This document shows positions 27,563-36,132 of a DNA stretch of 64,000 nucleotides, piece by piece. Below the pieces are notes generated by a model. That model searched no databases and was not told the DNA's origin. It saw only the letters and a list, made by a program, of their open reading frames with translations. Made by a program: the position numbers and the translations under genes. Within the stretch, counting starts at the first letter, position 1. Every line of letters starts with the position of its first letter. The stretch comes from Microthrixaceae bacterium (GTDB taxonomy: Bacteria > Actinomycetota > Acidimicrobiia > Acidimicrobiales > Microtrichaceae): assembly GCA_020637215.1 (NCBI GenBank), contig JACJWI010000003.1:248001-312000 (forward strand), written 5' to 3'.

Positions 27563-28570
27563 TCAGGCGCCGAGCGACAGACGGGCCGCCACGGCCTGGT
27601 GGCTGACCCGTTCGGCCACCTCGGCGGTCAGCTCCATGACCAGCTCCGCCTGCGACGGCCCGAAGGCGTCGAGACCGTCCGCGGGTGAGAACGACGACCG
27701 CAGCCGCAACGCCATCGGGTCGACCCCCTCGGCGACCATCGCGGTCCACAGGGCGACCAGGCGACGCCAGTAGCGGTCGGTCGAGCGGCCGAGCGGCCGG
27801 TCGACGGGCACGACACCCCAGCAGATCCGTCCGCCGCGGTCGAGCAGGTCGCCGAACAGCGGCGCCCACCCCGAGACGGTGCGATCGACCGGGACGCACA
27901 GCAGCGACGCCCCGGAGCCGATCACCGACGGCCAGTCGCAGGGGCCGGCGACGTGCACGCCGATGAGCAGCGAACGAGGAGGCGCGGCCCGGTCCAGGGC
28001 GTCGATGACCGGATCGAGCAGCGCACGGATCTCGGCCGGGCGACGCGGGAAGGTCGGATGCATGGATCCGACCAACGCCGGTTCCTCGAGCACCACCGAC
28101 ACCACCGGGGCTGCCGCCGAGGTGGGCACTGCGCCGGCGGCGCGGATCAGGCCCGGCAACGCCACCGCCCGGGCCGACACGACCTCCACCGCGATCCGAT
28201 CGGCGTCCTCGGCGGGGCGGCCGAGTCGGCGCAGCTCCGAGGCCACGGTGACCGGGCCCAGCACCGGCACCCGGATCGCCACCGGGCTGCTCGCGACATC
28301 GAGGTGGGCGAGCGCTTCCACGAAGGCGCGGGCCGCAGCGAACGCCGGGCCCGACAGGTCCGCGCCGGCGGCATCGGCGCCGACGCCGTCGTCGAGCCCG
28401 CTGACGGCCTGAGCCCAGAGAGAAGCGGACGGGTCCGAGGTGACCGGGACGGTCGGGTACCGGGGCCGGCGGAGCGCGAAGGCGACCGCGTCGTCGGCCG
28501 ACGCGAAGGGCACCGGGCCGACCGCTGAAGCCAGCCCGAAGGGCAGATCGGCTCCTTCCGCCATGTCCAC
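27563..28570 (-). CDS. MetE-like (B12-independent methionine synthase family) protein
   Basis: 335 aa. The UROD/MetE-type barrel is suggested by AIRVPVLGPVTVASEL, the SVVLEEPALVGS segment and VHVAGPCDWPSVIGSGASLL. It is about half the length of MetE and lacks an obvious Zn-binding His-x-Cys set in the C-terminal half, so true methionine synthesis is doubtful. The same kind of protein is encoded next to ligA in mycobacteria (Rv3015c), where it is annotated from distant similarity only. Start is GTG 28570, with ATG 28564 two codons later. Confidence 0.75.
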   Translation of the reverse strand: MDMAEGADLPFGLASAVGPVPFASADDAVAFALRRPRYPTVPVTSDPSASLWAQAVSGLDDGVGADAAGADLSGPAFAAARAFVEALAHLDVASSPVAIRVPVLGPVTVASELRRLGRPAEDADRIAVEVVSARAVALPGLIRAAGAVPTSAAAPVVSVVLEEPALVGSMHPTFPRRPAEIRALLDPVIDALDRAAPPRSLLIGVHVAGPCDWPSVIGSGASLLCVPVDRTVSGWAPLFGDLLDRGGRICWGVVPVDRPLGRSTDRYWRRLVALWTAMVAEGVDPMALRLRSSFSPADGLDAFGPSQAELVMELTAEVAERVSHQAVAARLSLGA

Positions 28571-28614
28571 CGTTGCTAGCGGTGGGCCCGCGAAGCGCGC
28601 AAGTCTGTACGACC

Positions 28615-29505
28615 GTGCACGTCACCCCCCTCACCTGGATCACCCGCGCCCTGTGGGTCCTGCTCCCGTTCACCCTCGGCGCCCTGCTCGGCGACGCCGC
28701 CGCCGAGGCCAGCACCGCGGGGGCCGACACAGCGCTCGGCGTCGCGGTCGCGGCATGGGCGGTCTGGGTGCTCGGACTGTTCGCCCTGTTCGTGTTGCTC
28801 CCCGACGCCCTGGTGGCGCTGCGGGTGGTGGCACCGCTTCCGCTCCTGGCCGGGGCGGTCGCCGCGGTGGCGCAGACCCCGGGCGCCCTGGGCTGGATCG
28901 GCCTGGCGGTCGCCGCGGCGGTGGCGGTGCTGTCGATGTCGGCCGACGTCGGCAGCGACTTCGTCAACGGATCGTCCTACGGCGACGAGCACCGGGTGGC
29001 GCTGCGACCGCCGACCGCCCTGCTGGTCGGCCCGATCGAGGCGGTCTGGGCCGGGACCGCGGTGCCGCTGCCGGTAGCGGTGGTGCTCGGCGTCAGCCGG
29101 CAGTGGGCCGGCGCCGCGGTCCTGGGGGTGGTCGGCGTCGGACTCGCGCTCGTCGGGTTCCGTGCCCTGTCGCGCCTGGCACGCCGCTGGCTGGTGCTGG
29201 TGCCGGCGGGGATCACGGTGGTCGACCCGATGGCGCTGGCCGAACCGATCCTCCTGCGCCGGACCTCGATCGCACGGCTCGGGCCGGCACCGGCCGACAC
29301 CGACGCCCTCGACCTCACCGTCGGAGCCGGCGGACTGATCCTGCAGGTCGACCTGTCGACCCCGGTCGAGTTGGTCCCCGCCCCGTCCCGCCGGGGAGCG
29401 GTGGCCGAACCGCAGGAGGTCGCTGCGGTGCTCGTCGCCCCGTCACGACCCGGGGAGCTGCTGCGACTCGCGGAGTCCCGACGGATCGCCGTCGCCCGAC
29501 GCTGA
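28615..29505 (+). CDS. Multi-pass membrane protein, function unknown
   Basis: 296 aa from GTG 28615 (VHVTPLTWITRALW). Residues 1-130 hold three or four hydrophobic helices (WVLLPFTLGALLG, ALGVAVAAWAVWVLGLFALF, ALGWIGLAVAAAVAVLSMSA), and another pair lies near 140-190. The C-terminal 100 residues are soluble, with a PH-like feel (VLVPAGITVVDPMALAEPIL). No family named with confidence. Its last 63 bases overlap the 3' end of mnmA on the other strand. Confidence 0.72.
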   Translation: MHVTPLTWITRALWVLLPFTLGALLGDAAAEASTAGADTALGVAVAAWAVWVLGLFALFVLLPDALVALRVVAPLPLLAGAVAAVAQTPGALGWIGLAVAAAVAVLSMSADVGSDFVNGSSYGDEHRVALRPPTALLVGPIEAVWAGTAVPLPVAVVLGVSRQWAGAAVLGVVGVGLALVGFRALSRLARRWLVLVPAGITVVDPMALAEPILLRRTSIARLGPAPADTDALDLTVGAGGLILQVDLSTPVELVPAPSRRGAVAEPQEVAAVLVAPSRPGELLRLAESRRIAVARR

Positions 29506-30561
29506 GGTCCCGCCGCCGAGGACGACCTCGACGCCGTTCGCGGTCGCACCGAACAGCACGACCGACTGACCGGGCGCCACCCGCCGCTGGGGGCTCCGCC
29601 ATCGGATCGTGGCGCTGGTGCCGCCGGCGGTCTCGACCGTCGCGGGTCGCACCTCGCCGTGGGCCGAGCACTGCACGGACACCTCGGTCCCGGGGGCGAG
29701 CGGTCGGCCTCCGGCCCAGCGCACCCGTTCGAGCGCGACGCCGTCGCCGACGAGCCGTTCGGGCGGACCCACTGTCACGGTGCGGGCCGCGACGTCGACG
29801 TCGAGCACGAACCGGCGGTCCGCTCCCCCGGCCAGGCCCAGGCCCCGCCGCTGGCCGATCGTCACCAGCTCCACGGCGTCGGTTCGCCCCACGGTGCGGC
29901 CGTCGACGTCGCGGATCTCGGCGGGGTGCAACGCCATCCGCTCGGCCAGGAACGCGGCCCGGCCCTCGGCGCGGGTGATGAAGCAGACGTCCTGGCTGTC
30001 GGGCTTGGTGGCGGTGCGCAACCCCAGCGCCGCGGCCCGGGCCCGGACCCGGTCCTTGGTCATCTCGCCGACCGGCATGAGCACCCGCCCCAGATCCGAG
30101 TCGACGATCGGGTGCAGGACGTAGCTCTGGTCCTTGGCGACGTCGACGCCCCGTGCCACCAGGTGCCTCCCGTCCGCGTCCCTCACGATGCGGGCGTGAT
30201 GGCCGGTGGCCACCGCGTCGAAGCCCAGCACGTCGGCGCGCTGCACAAGGGCGTCGAACTTGAGGTGGCGGTTGCACTCGACGCACGGGTTGGGGGTGCG
30301 GCCGGCGGCGTGGTCCGCCACGTAGGGGTCGACGACGTGGCGGTCGAACTCCTCGGAGAAGTCGAAGACGTGGTGCTCGACTCCGAGTCGGGCCGCGGCC
30401 CGCCGGGCGTCGGCCACCTCGGTCGCCGAGCAGCACCCGGTGTCGGACGGTCCGCCCCACAGGCGCATGGTGACCCCGACGACGTCGTGGCCCCGCTCCT
30501 GAAGCAGCGCGACCGCCACCGACGAGTCGACGCCGCCGGACATGGCGGCCAGCACGCGCAC
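29443..30561 (-). CDS. mnmA: tRNA-specific 2-thiouridylase
   Basis: Thiolates U34 of Glu, Gln and Lys tRNAs. 372 aa. PP-loop SGGVDSSVA at residues 8-16; catalytic cysteines in NPCVECNRHLKF (about 100) and DSQDVCFITR (about 190-200); GQRRGLGLAGG in the linker. The final 20 residues after VVLGGGT are extra to the fold and lie in the overlap with the opposing gene. It starts 1 base after the iscS stop, so the sulfur donor and its user are co-transcribed. Confidence 0.97.
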   Translation of the reverse strand: MRVLAAMSGGVDSSVAVALLQERGHDVVGVTMRLWGGPSDTGCCSATEVADARRAAARLGVEHHVFDFSEEFDRHVVDPYVADHAAGRTPNPCVECNRHLKFDALVQRADVLGFDAVATGHHARIVRDADGRHLVARGVDVAKDQSYVLHPIVDSDLGRVLMPVGEMTKDRVRARAAALGLRTATKPDSQDVCFITRAEGRAAFLAERMALHPAEIRDVDGRTVGRTDAVELVTIGQRRGLGLAGGADRRFVLDVDVAARTVTVGPPERLVGDGVALERVRWAGGRPLAPGTEVSVQCSAHGEVRPATVETAGGTSATIRWRSPQRRVAPGQSVVLFGATANGVEVVLGGGTSASGDGDPSGLRESQQLPGS

Positions 30562-30562
30562 G

Positions 30563-31777
30563 TCACCCCTCCCGGTCGGGGGTCAGGCGGCGTACAGGGG
30601 CGCGGAGCCGTTCGACGGTGGCAGCGATCACCTCGACGGCCCGGTCGACCTGGCCGTCGGTGGCGTCGTGGCCGAGGGTCAACCGCAGCGCTCCCCGGCG
30701 GCGGCCGTCTGAGGCAGCGTCGGCGCCGATGGCGGCGAGCACGTGCGACGCGGCCGCCGCTCCCGACGCGCAGGCGGACCCGGCCGAGGCCCTGACGCCG
30801 GCGTCGTCGAGCAGGAACAGCAACGGCTCGGAGTCGACGTCGTCGATCAGCAGGTGCGCGGTCCCCGCCAGCCGCGGAGTGCTCGACGCGACGGTGGGCA
30901 CCACCCCGGGCACGCCGCCGAGCTCGGACTCGAGGCGGTCCCGCAGCCCCGAGACCCGCCGCACCACCTCGTCACGCTCGCGGTCGAGCGCCGAGAGGGC
31001 GGCGGCCATGCCGACGATCCCGGCGACGTGGGTGGTGCCGGACCGACGTCCGAGCTCCTGTCCCCCGCCGGGCAGCAGCGCCCGCAGCGGCGTGCCCGAC
31101 CGGACCACCAGCGCACCGACGCCCCTCGGACCTCCGAACTTGTGCGCCGACACCGACACCAGCGCGGCGGGCGTCGCCACCCGGCGCAGGTCGAGCCACG
31201 CCGCGGCCTGCACGGCGTCGGTGTGCAGCGCAGCTCCCGGCGCGTGCTCGGCGACGACCGCGGCGACCTCGGCCAGGTCGTTGAGCGTGCCGATCTCGTT
31301 GTTGGCCGCCATGACCGACACCAGGCCGACCTTCCCCGGCAGCGACAGCTCGGCGGCGAGCGCGTCGAGGTCGATCCGTCCGTCGCGGTGCACCGCCACG
31401 GTCGATCCGCCCAGAGCGGTCACCGTGGCGAGCACCGCCGGGTGCTCGACCGCGGAGCACACGACGCGGTCCGCCCGGGTGGGGATCCCGCCGGTGACGG
31501 CGTGCACGTCGGCCTCGGTGCCGCCCGAGGTGAACACGAGCTCGCTCGGGGCGCACCCCAGCAGGTCGGCCAGCTGCTCGCGTGCCTCGTCCACCGCTCG
31601 CATCGCGTCCCGGCCGAGTGCGTGCGCGGAGCTCGGGTTGCCGTAGCGGCCGGCCAGGAACGGCGCCATCGCCGCCCGGGCCTCGGCCCGCAGCGGCGTC
31701 GTCGCCGCCCGGTCGAGGTCGACGACGGGCCCGTCGGGTCCCGGGCGCGGGCGCGTCGTGTCGTCGGCCGGGATCAC
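30563..31777 (-). CDS. iscS: Cysteine desulfurase (IscS/NifS family)
   Basis: PLP enzyme that moves sulfur from cysteine to acceptors such as MnmA and Fe-S scaffolds. 404 aa from GTG 31777 with TAGCGT exactly 6 nt upstream. Seen: LDRAATTPL (usually DNAATTP), TSGGTEAD, the PLP lysine in VSAHKFGGPRG and the catalytic-loop cysteine in SAGSACASGAA. Coupled to mnmA downstream. Confidence 0.95.
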   Translation of the reverse strand: MIPADDTTRPRPGPDGPVVDLDRAATTPLRAEARAAMAPFLAGRYGNPSSAHALGRDAMRAVDEAREQLADLLGCAPSELVFTSGGTEADVHAVTGGIPTRADRVVCSAVEHPAVLATVTALGGSTVAVHRDGRIDLDALAAELSLPGKVGLVSVMAANNEIGTLNDLAEVAAVVAEHAPGAALHTDAVQAAAWLDLRRVATPAALVSVSAHKFGGPRGVGALVVRSGTPLRALLPGGGQELGRRSGTTHVAGIVGMAAALSALDRERDEVVRRVSGLRDRLESELGGVPGVVPTVASSTPRLAGTAHLLIDDVDSEPLLFLLDDAGVRASAGSACASGAAAASHVLAAIGADAASDGRRRGALRLTLGHDATDGQVDRAVEVIAATVERLRAPVRRLTPDREG

Positions 31778-31783
31778 CCCACC

Positions 31784-31789
31784 ACGCTA
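31784..31789 (-). promoter_or_regulatory. Leaderless -10 of iscS-mnmA
   Basis: TAGCGT on the minus strand, 6 nt (GGTGGG) before GTG 31777. Confidence 0.55.
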
Positions 31790-31810
31790 CGCGCCCGGCA
31801 GCGGCCTCGT

Positions 31811-33037
31811 TCAGGCCCGGGGCAGGTCGCGGAACGCCACGTCCTTGTCGACCCGGATGTCGCCGGGCAGGCCCAGCACCCGCTCCCCGATGATGTTTCG
31901 CTGCACCTGATCGGTCCCGCCGCCGATGCGGGGTGCCCACTGGCCCATGAACAGGTCCTGGAATCGACCCCCGTAGGGGGCGTCGTCGCCCATCAGCGCC
32001 CCCGCCGCGCCCTCGATGTCGAGCATGAGGTCGCCGCCGACCTCGTAGCGGGCCGACACCGCCAGCTTCATCACCGAGCTCTCCGGTCCGGGGGGACGCC
32101 CGCTGGCCGCCGCGGTCCGCACCCGGTAGCCGAGGAACCGCAGGATCTCGTCGCGGATGTACATGTCGGCCAGCCGCTGGCGGATCAGCGGGTCCCCGAG
32201 CCGGCCGGACTCCCGGGCCAGCTGCACCAGCTGATCGACGCCGTACATCGAGCCGCCGCCGATCGAGGCCCGCTCGTTGGTGAGCATCGTCAGCGCCACC
32301 CCCCAGCCCGAGCCGACCGGGCCGATGGTGTCGGCGACGGGGACGCGGACCTCGTCGAGGAACACCTCGTTGAAGTGGATGGTGCCGTCGATCTGACGCA
32401 GCGGACGGACATCGACGCCCGGAGCGCGCATGTCGACGGCGATCGCGGTGATCCCCCGGTGCTTGGGCACGTCGGGGTCGGTCCGCGCCAGCAGGATGCC
32501 CAGGTCGGAGTAGTGCGCCCCGGTCGTCCACACCTTCTGGCCGGTGACCACCCACTCGTCGCCGTCGCGCAGCGCCCGGGTCGACAGGCCGGCCAGGTCC
32601 GATCCCGCACCCGGTTCGCTGAACAGCTGGCACCAGATGTCGTCGGCCCGCAGGATCCGCGGAAGGTGGTGGCGTCGCTGCTCGTCGGTGCCCCACTCGA
32701 TGAGCGTCGGACCGACCATGTCCGTGCCCACCGTGAACATGCGTCCGACGACGTCGTAGTGGGCCTCCTCGGCGGCGAACACCCCGGCGAGAAGCGGCGA
32801 CAGGTCCCGGCCGCCGAGCTCGGCCGGCCACGACGGCGCCGCCCAGCCGCTGTCGGCCTTGGTGCGCTGCCAGGCCCGCGCCTCGGCGACGAGCGCCTCG
32901 TCCTCGGCCTCGGTGCGGGTCCGGTAGGTCCGCATGCCGGCCAACGCCTCGGGATCCCGGCGCACGGCGTGCTCGTCGAGCCAGGCCCGCACCTCGGCCC
33001 GCAGCGCGATCTCCTCGGGGCTGTCGTCGAAGTCCAT
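31811..33037 (-). CDS. Acyl-CoA dehydrogenase family protein
   Basis: 408 aa from ATG 33037 (MDFDDSPEEIALRAEVRAWL). FAD-dependent alpha,beta-dehydrogenation of an acyl-CoA. Typical segments: CQLFSEPGAGSDLAGL, VTGQKVWTTGAH, LTNERASIGGG and the C-terminal RIGGGTDQVQRNIIGERVLG. The catalytic base cannot be fixed by eye. Such fadE-like enzymes in actinobacteria often act on sterol or branched side chains; the real substrate is unknown. A longer in-frame extension at the 5' end lacks homology. A palindrome cluster lies upstream at 33052-33074. Confidence 0.93.
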   Translation of the reverse strand: MDFDDSPEEIALRAEVRAWLDEHAVRRDPEALAGMRTYRTRTEAEDEALVAEARAWQRTKADSGWAAPSWPAELGGRDLSPLLAGVFAAEEAHYDVVGRMFTVGTDMVGPTLIEWGTDEQRRHHLPRILRADDIWCQLFSEPGAGSDLAGLSTRALRDGDEWVVTGQKVWTTGAHYSDLGILLARTDPDVPKHRGITAIAVDMRAPGVDVRPLRQIDGTIHFNEVFLDEVRVPVADTIGPVGSGWGVALTMLTNERASIGGGSMYGVDQLVQLARESGRLGDPLIRQRLADMYIRDEILRFLGYRVRTAAASGRPPGPESSVMKLAVSARYEVGGDLMLDIEGAAGALMGDDAPYGGRFQDLFMGQWAPRIGGGTDQVQRNIIGERVLGLPGDIRVDKDVAFRDLPRA

Positions 33038-33051
33038 ATCCCCGCCAGTGT

Positions 33052-33074
33052 GGTCCAGAACTGGAACCGGGTTC
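33052..33074. promoter_or_regulatory. Overlapping palindromes upstream of the acyl-CoA dehydrogenase gene
   Basis: GGTCCAGAACTGGAACC (33052-33068, arms TCCAG/CTGGA) overlaps GAACC-G-GGTTC (33064-33074). It lies 15-37 bases before the ATG, where a repressor could block transcription. The spacing does not match the KstR motif that I recall. Confidence 0.4.
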
Positions 33075-33881
33075 TCATCTCCCCGCGACGCCAGGGCCCG
33101 CCCATGGGGGGGCCAGTGGCGCGAGGCCGAGCGCGGCATCGGCCAGGAGGCCGCCCTGGCGGAGCTGGAACGCCGACGCGACGCACACCAGGAACAGCTC
33201 GGGATCGATCACCGCGGGCGGCGTGTGGGCGATCCGGACCCGTACCCCCTCGGCCAACCCGAGCGCGATCGACCGCCGGGCGCCCCCCTGCAGCTGGTCG
33301 ACGCGGAGAAGGAACGAACGGACCAGCGAGAAGTCCTCTTCGTCGAGCGCACCGACGTCGAGGGTCGACACGTAGTGCTCGTAGCCGACAGGAGGGTGGA
33401 ACGCGATCGGCACCGCGGCCGCCGGGTCGGTGCGGCTGCGGATGACCACCGTGCCCGCGGCCATGTCACCGGAGCGCTGCGAGGTCGTGGAGAACATGGC
33501 GGTGACCGTCGCCAGGAAGCCGAGGCTCAGGTAGAAGTCCACCAGTCCGACCACGCCGCGGACCATCGACTGGCGCGTCGTCACCGGCGATCCGTCCGCC
33601 CCGACGGCGCGCAGGCCGAACATGGCCTTGCCCACGCTGCGGCCGTTGCTCGCCACCTCCATCGCGATGGGCAGGACCAACAGCACCGCCACCGTCAGCA
33701 CCAGGGCCACGAGCACCGGACTGACCCCCGCCGGGAGAGCGAACCCGACGACCGTTCCCAGGACCGACGCCGCCACCAGCTGCACCGCCAGGTCGACCAG
33801 GCGGGCGAAGGCCCTCGTGGCCACACCCGCGGTGGGCAGCTCCAGCAGGACTGCTTCGGGGGTGACGGTTCCGGCGTGCAT
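33075..33881 (-). CDS. RDD-family membrane protein
   Basis: 268 aa from ATG 33881 (TAGCCT 8 nt upstream; GTG 33887 two codons earlier is possible). The RDD signature is seen as FARLVDLAVQLVAA near residue 28, with later NGRSVGKAMFGLRAV typical of the family. About three membrane helices lie in residues 28-155, and the last 110 residues are cytoplasmic. Divergent from the SpoIIM-like gene; RDD and SpoIIM proteins recur together with MoxR/DUF58 clusters. Function unknown. Confidence 0.88.
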   Translation of the reverse strand: MHAGTVTPEAVLLELPTAGVATRAFARLVDLAVQLVAASVLGTVVGFALPAGVSPVLVALVLTVAVLLVLPIAMEVASNGRSVGKAMFGLRAVGADGSPVTTRQSMVRGVVGLVDFYLSLGFLATVTAMFSTTSQRSGDMAAGTVVIRSRTDPAAAVPIAFHPPVGYEHYVSTLDVGALDEEDFSLVRSFLLRVDQLQGGARRSIALGLAEGVRVRIAHTPPAVIDPELFLVCVASAFQLRQGGLLADAALGLAPLAPPWAGPGVAGR

Positions 33882-33949
33882 CGACACCGAGGCTACGGGC
33901 CTAGCGTGGGCAGCACAGGCGCCGAACCAGCACAGCCGACCACCGGAAC

Positions 33950-35035
33950 ATGGACATCGACCGCTACACGCAGCGACACGACCCGACCTGGCGTCGGCTC
34001 CAGCAGCTGGCCGACCGGGCCCGATCGACGCGCCGGCGGGTCGACGACGACGAGATCGCCGAGCTGGTCTCGCTGTACCAGCGGGTGTCGGCCCAACTCA
34101 GCCACGCCCGCACCACCTACGCGGATCCCGCGCTGAACGCCCGCCTGAGCCAGCTGCTCGGCGAGGCCCGGGTGGTGATCTACCGGAGGCGATCGAACCC
34201 GGCGCGGGCCGTCGCCACCTTCGCGACCCGCACCTTCCCGGCAGCGGTGTGGTTCAGCCGTCGGTTCATCGCGGTCGCCGCGCTCGCGTTCCTGGTCCCC
34301 GCGTTCGCCTTCGGGATCTGGCTCGCCCACTCGCCGCAGGTGCTCGACGCCAGCATCCCGCCCGAGCTGCAGCAGGTGATCGCCCAGAAGGAGTTCGCCG
34401 ACTACTACCGCTCCGACGCCGCTCAGAACTTCGCCGGGCAGGTCACCGTCAACAACGCCTTCGTCGCGTTCCTCACCTTCGCTCTGGGCGTCGTGCCCGT
34501 ACTCGGTCCGGTGTCGGTCCTGTTCAACAACGGGCTCAACGTCGGGGTGATGGGCGCGGTCATGCACCACGCCGGGGAGGGCCCCCAGTTCTGGGGGCTG
34601 ATCCTGCCCCACGGCCTGCTCGAGATCGCGTCGATCCTCGTCGCCGGAGGCGCCGGACTGCAGCTGTCGTGGGCGATCATCGCCCCCGGCGACCGGACGC
34701 GGGCCGCGGCGCTCAAGGACGCGGGACTGCGCTCGGTGGTCATCGTGATCGGCCTGGTGGCCTGCTTCGTCGTCGCCGGCTTCATCGAGGGGTTCGTGAC
34801 CCCCTCGGAGTTGCCCACCGCCATGCGGATCGGCATCGGCGTCTCGGTGCTGGCGCTGTTCGTGGCCTACATCGTCGGATTCGGTCGGCAGGCGGTGTGC
34901 GACGGCGCCACCGGGTTGTTCGGCGAGGAGTCCCCGGGCCGGCGCACTCCATCGCAGTTCGACACGGATCGCCCCGACCCCGCAGACTCTCCGGCGGAGC
35001 CAGGGACAGAACCGTTGAGAACCACCACAGCATGA
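33950..35035 (+). CDS. SpoIIM-family membrane protein
   Basis: 361 aa with about six membrane helices (FIAVAALAFLVPAFAFGIWL and others from residue 105). The stretch NNAFVAFLTFALGVVPVLG, followed by FNNGLNVGVMGA and PHGLLEIASILVAGGAGL, is the conserved core of stage II sporulation M proteins, which occur widely in non-sporulating actinobacteria. The role outside spore formers is unknown. Coupled to the next gene by an ATGA overlap; forms the middle of the RDD/SpoIIM/MoxR cluster. Confidence 0.9.
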   Translation: MDIDRYTQRHDPTWRRLQQLADRARSTRRRVDDDEIAELVSLYQRVSAQLSHARTTYADPALNARLSQLLGEARVVIYRRRSNPARAVATFATRTFPAAVWFSRRFIAVAALAFLVPAFAFGIWLAHSPQVLDASIPPELQQVIAQKEFADYYRSDAAQNFAGQVTVNNAFVAFLTFALGVVPVLGPVSVLFNNGLNVGVMGAVMHHAGEGPQFWGLILPHGLLEIASILVAGGAGLQLSWAIIAPGDRTRAAALKDAGLRSVVIVIGLVACFVVAGFIEGFVTPSELPTAMRIGIGVSVLALFVAYIVGFGRQAVCDGATGLFGEESPGRRTPSQFDTDRPDPADSPAEPGTEPLRTTTA

Positions 35036-36132
35036 CCTTCTGGGCGCGCCTCGAGAACCGGGGCCCGTGGCTCGAGTCCGACGTCGTCGTGCGATCCGAC
35101 ACGTTGGAGGTCCACCCGCTGGTCGGAACGGTCCCGGTGCACACCGTCGAGATCGACGGCCTGACCGGGGTCGAGGACGGCCCGGCGGTCGGCCCCGACG
35201 AACGGGTGGTCACCCTCCACTCCGACGACGGGACCCGACTCCAGCTCCGTGGCAGCGCCCTGGGTGTCAGCTCGCTGGTCGCGGCGATGGGCCCCTGGCC
35301 CGACGACACGACCGATGACGACGCGACCGATGGCGACGCGACCGATGGCGACGCGACGGGTTCCCCGCCGGCCGAAGCCGGCGACCCCGTCGATCCGCTG
35401 GCACCGGCGGATCGAGCTCAGGGGCCCCGCTGGCGCTTCCCGGCGGTCGTGGCCGGCGCCGCGGCGTTCATCGTGGCGCTGGGGTTCTGGAACCACAGCG
35501 CCAACCAGCAGGAGCTGCGCGAGCTCGCGGCCCGCAAGCACCCGACGACCTCCGCTCCCACCACGTCGACGACCACGCAACGACCCCCGCCCACCGCAGC
35601 CCCGACCACGGCTCTGCTCCCGCCGCCCGAGGTGCTGGGCACCACGACGATCCGACCCCCGGCCTCCACGACGGTGCCCACCCGGCCGACGACCACCGCC
35701 CCGCGGGTGCCGACGACCACCGCACCGATCCCGACCGCGCCCGGAACCCGGCTGCTGATCGGTTCGGTGTCGCTGCGACAGGTCCAGCACTGGGGTGACA
35801 CCGTCCCGGAGTGCCGCGGCGTCGGTCAGCTCTCCGACGTCGGGACCGGGACACCGGTCGTGGTCCGCAACGCCGAGGGAGCGATCATCGCGGAAGGGAC
35901 TCTCGGGGGGTGTCGGTTCGTGGCGCCCGGTTCGGAGCTCAGCGCGTCCACCCCGGCTCCGCAGACCGACGGGTCGATCGGCGGTATCCCCCGATTCGAC
36001 CTGCAGATCGCCGACATCGCCGACTCGTCGCGCTACACCGTCCAAGTGGGTCGCTACGACCCGGTCGGCTTCTCCCGCAGCGAGATCGGCTCCGGCGTGT
36101 GGCGCATCCGCATGGTCATCTCGGCCGGCTAG
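35032..36132 (+). CDS. Membrane-anchored protein with Thr/Pro linker, function unknown
   Basis: 366 aa. The N-terminal 85 residues form a PH-like soluble domain (VVVRSDTLEVHPLVGTVPVH). An Asp/Thr repeat encoded by 15-bp units follows, then one membrane helix (FPAVVAGAAAFIVALGFW, about 142-160), a long Thr/Pro-rich linker, and a C-terminal extracytoplasmic domain (about 120 residues, cysteines in PECRGVG and GGCRFVAP). The cluster position suggests it works with the SpoIIM/RDD proteins. Its stop TAG overlaps the stop of the DUF58 gene on the other strand. Confidence 0.75.
   Translation: MTFWARLENRGPWLESDVVVRSDTLEVHPLVGTVPVHTVEIDGLTGVEDGPAVGPDERVVTLHSDDGTRLQLRGSALGVSSLVAAMGPWPDDTTDDDATDGDATDGDATGSPPAEAGDPVDPLAPADRAQGPRWRFPAVVAGAAAFIVALGFWNHSANQQELRELAARKHPTTSAPTTSTTTQRPPPTAAPTTALLPPPEVLGTTTIRPPASTTVPTRPTTTAPRVPTTTAPIPTAPGTRLLIGSVSLRQVQHWGDTVPECRGVGQLSDVGTGTPVVVRNAEGAIIAEGTLGGCRFVAPGSELSASTPAPQTDGSIGGIPRFDLQIADIADSSRYTVQVGRYDPVGFSRSEIGSGVWRIRMVISAG
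35311..35355. repeat. 15-bp tandem repeat, three units
   Basis: ACCGATGRCGACGCG three times, coding for Thr-Asp-(Asp/Gly)-Asp-Ala repeats in the membrane-anchored protein. In-frame units. Confidence 0.85.
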
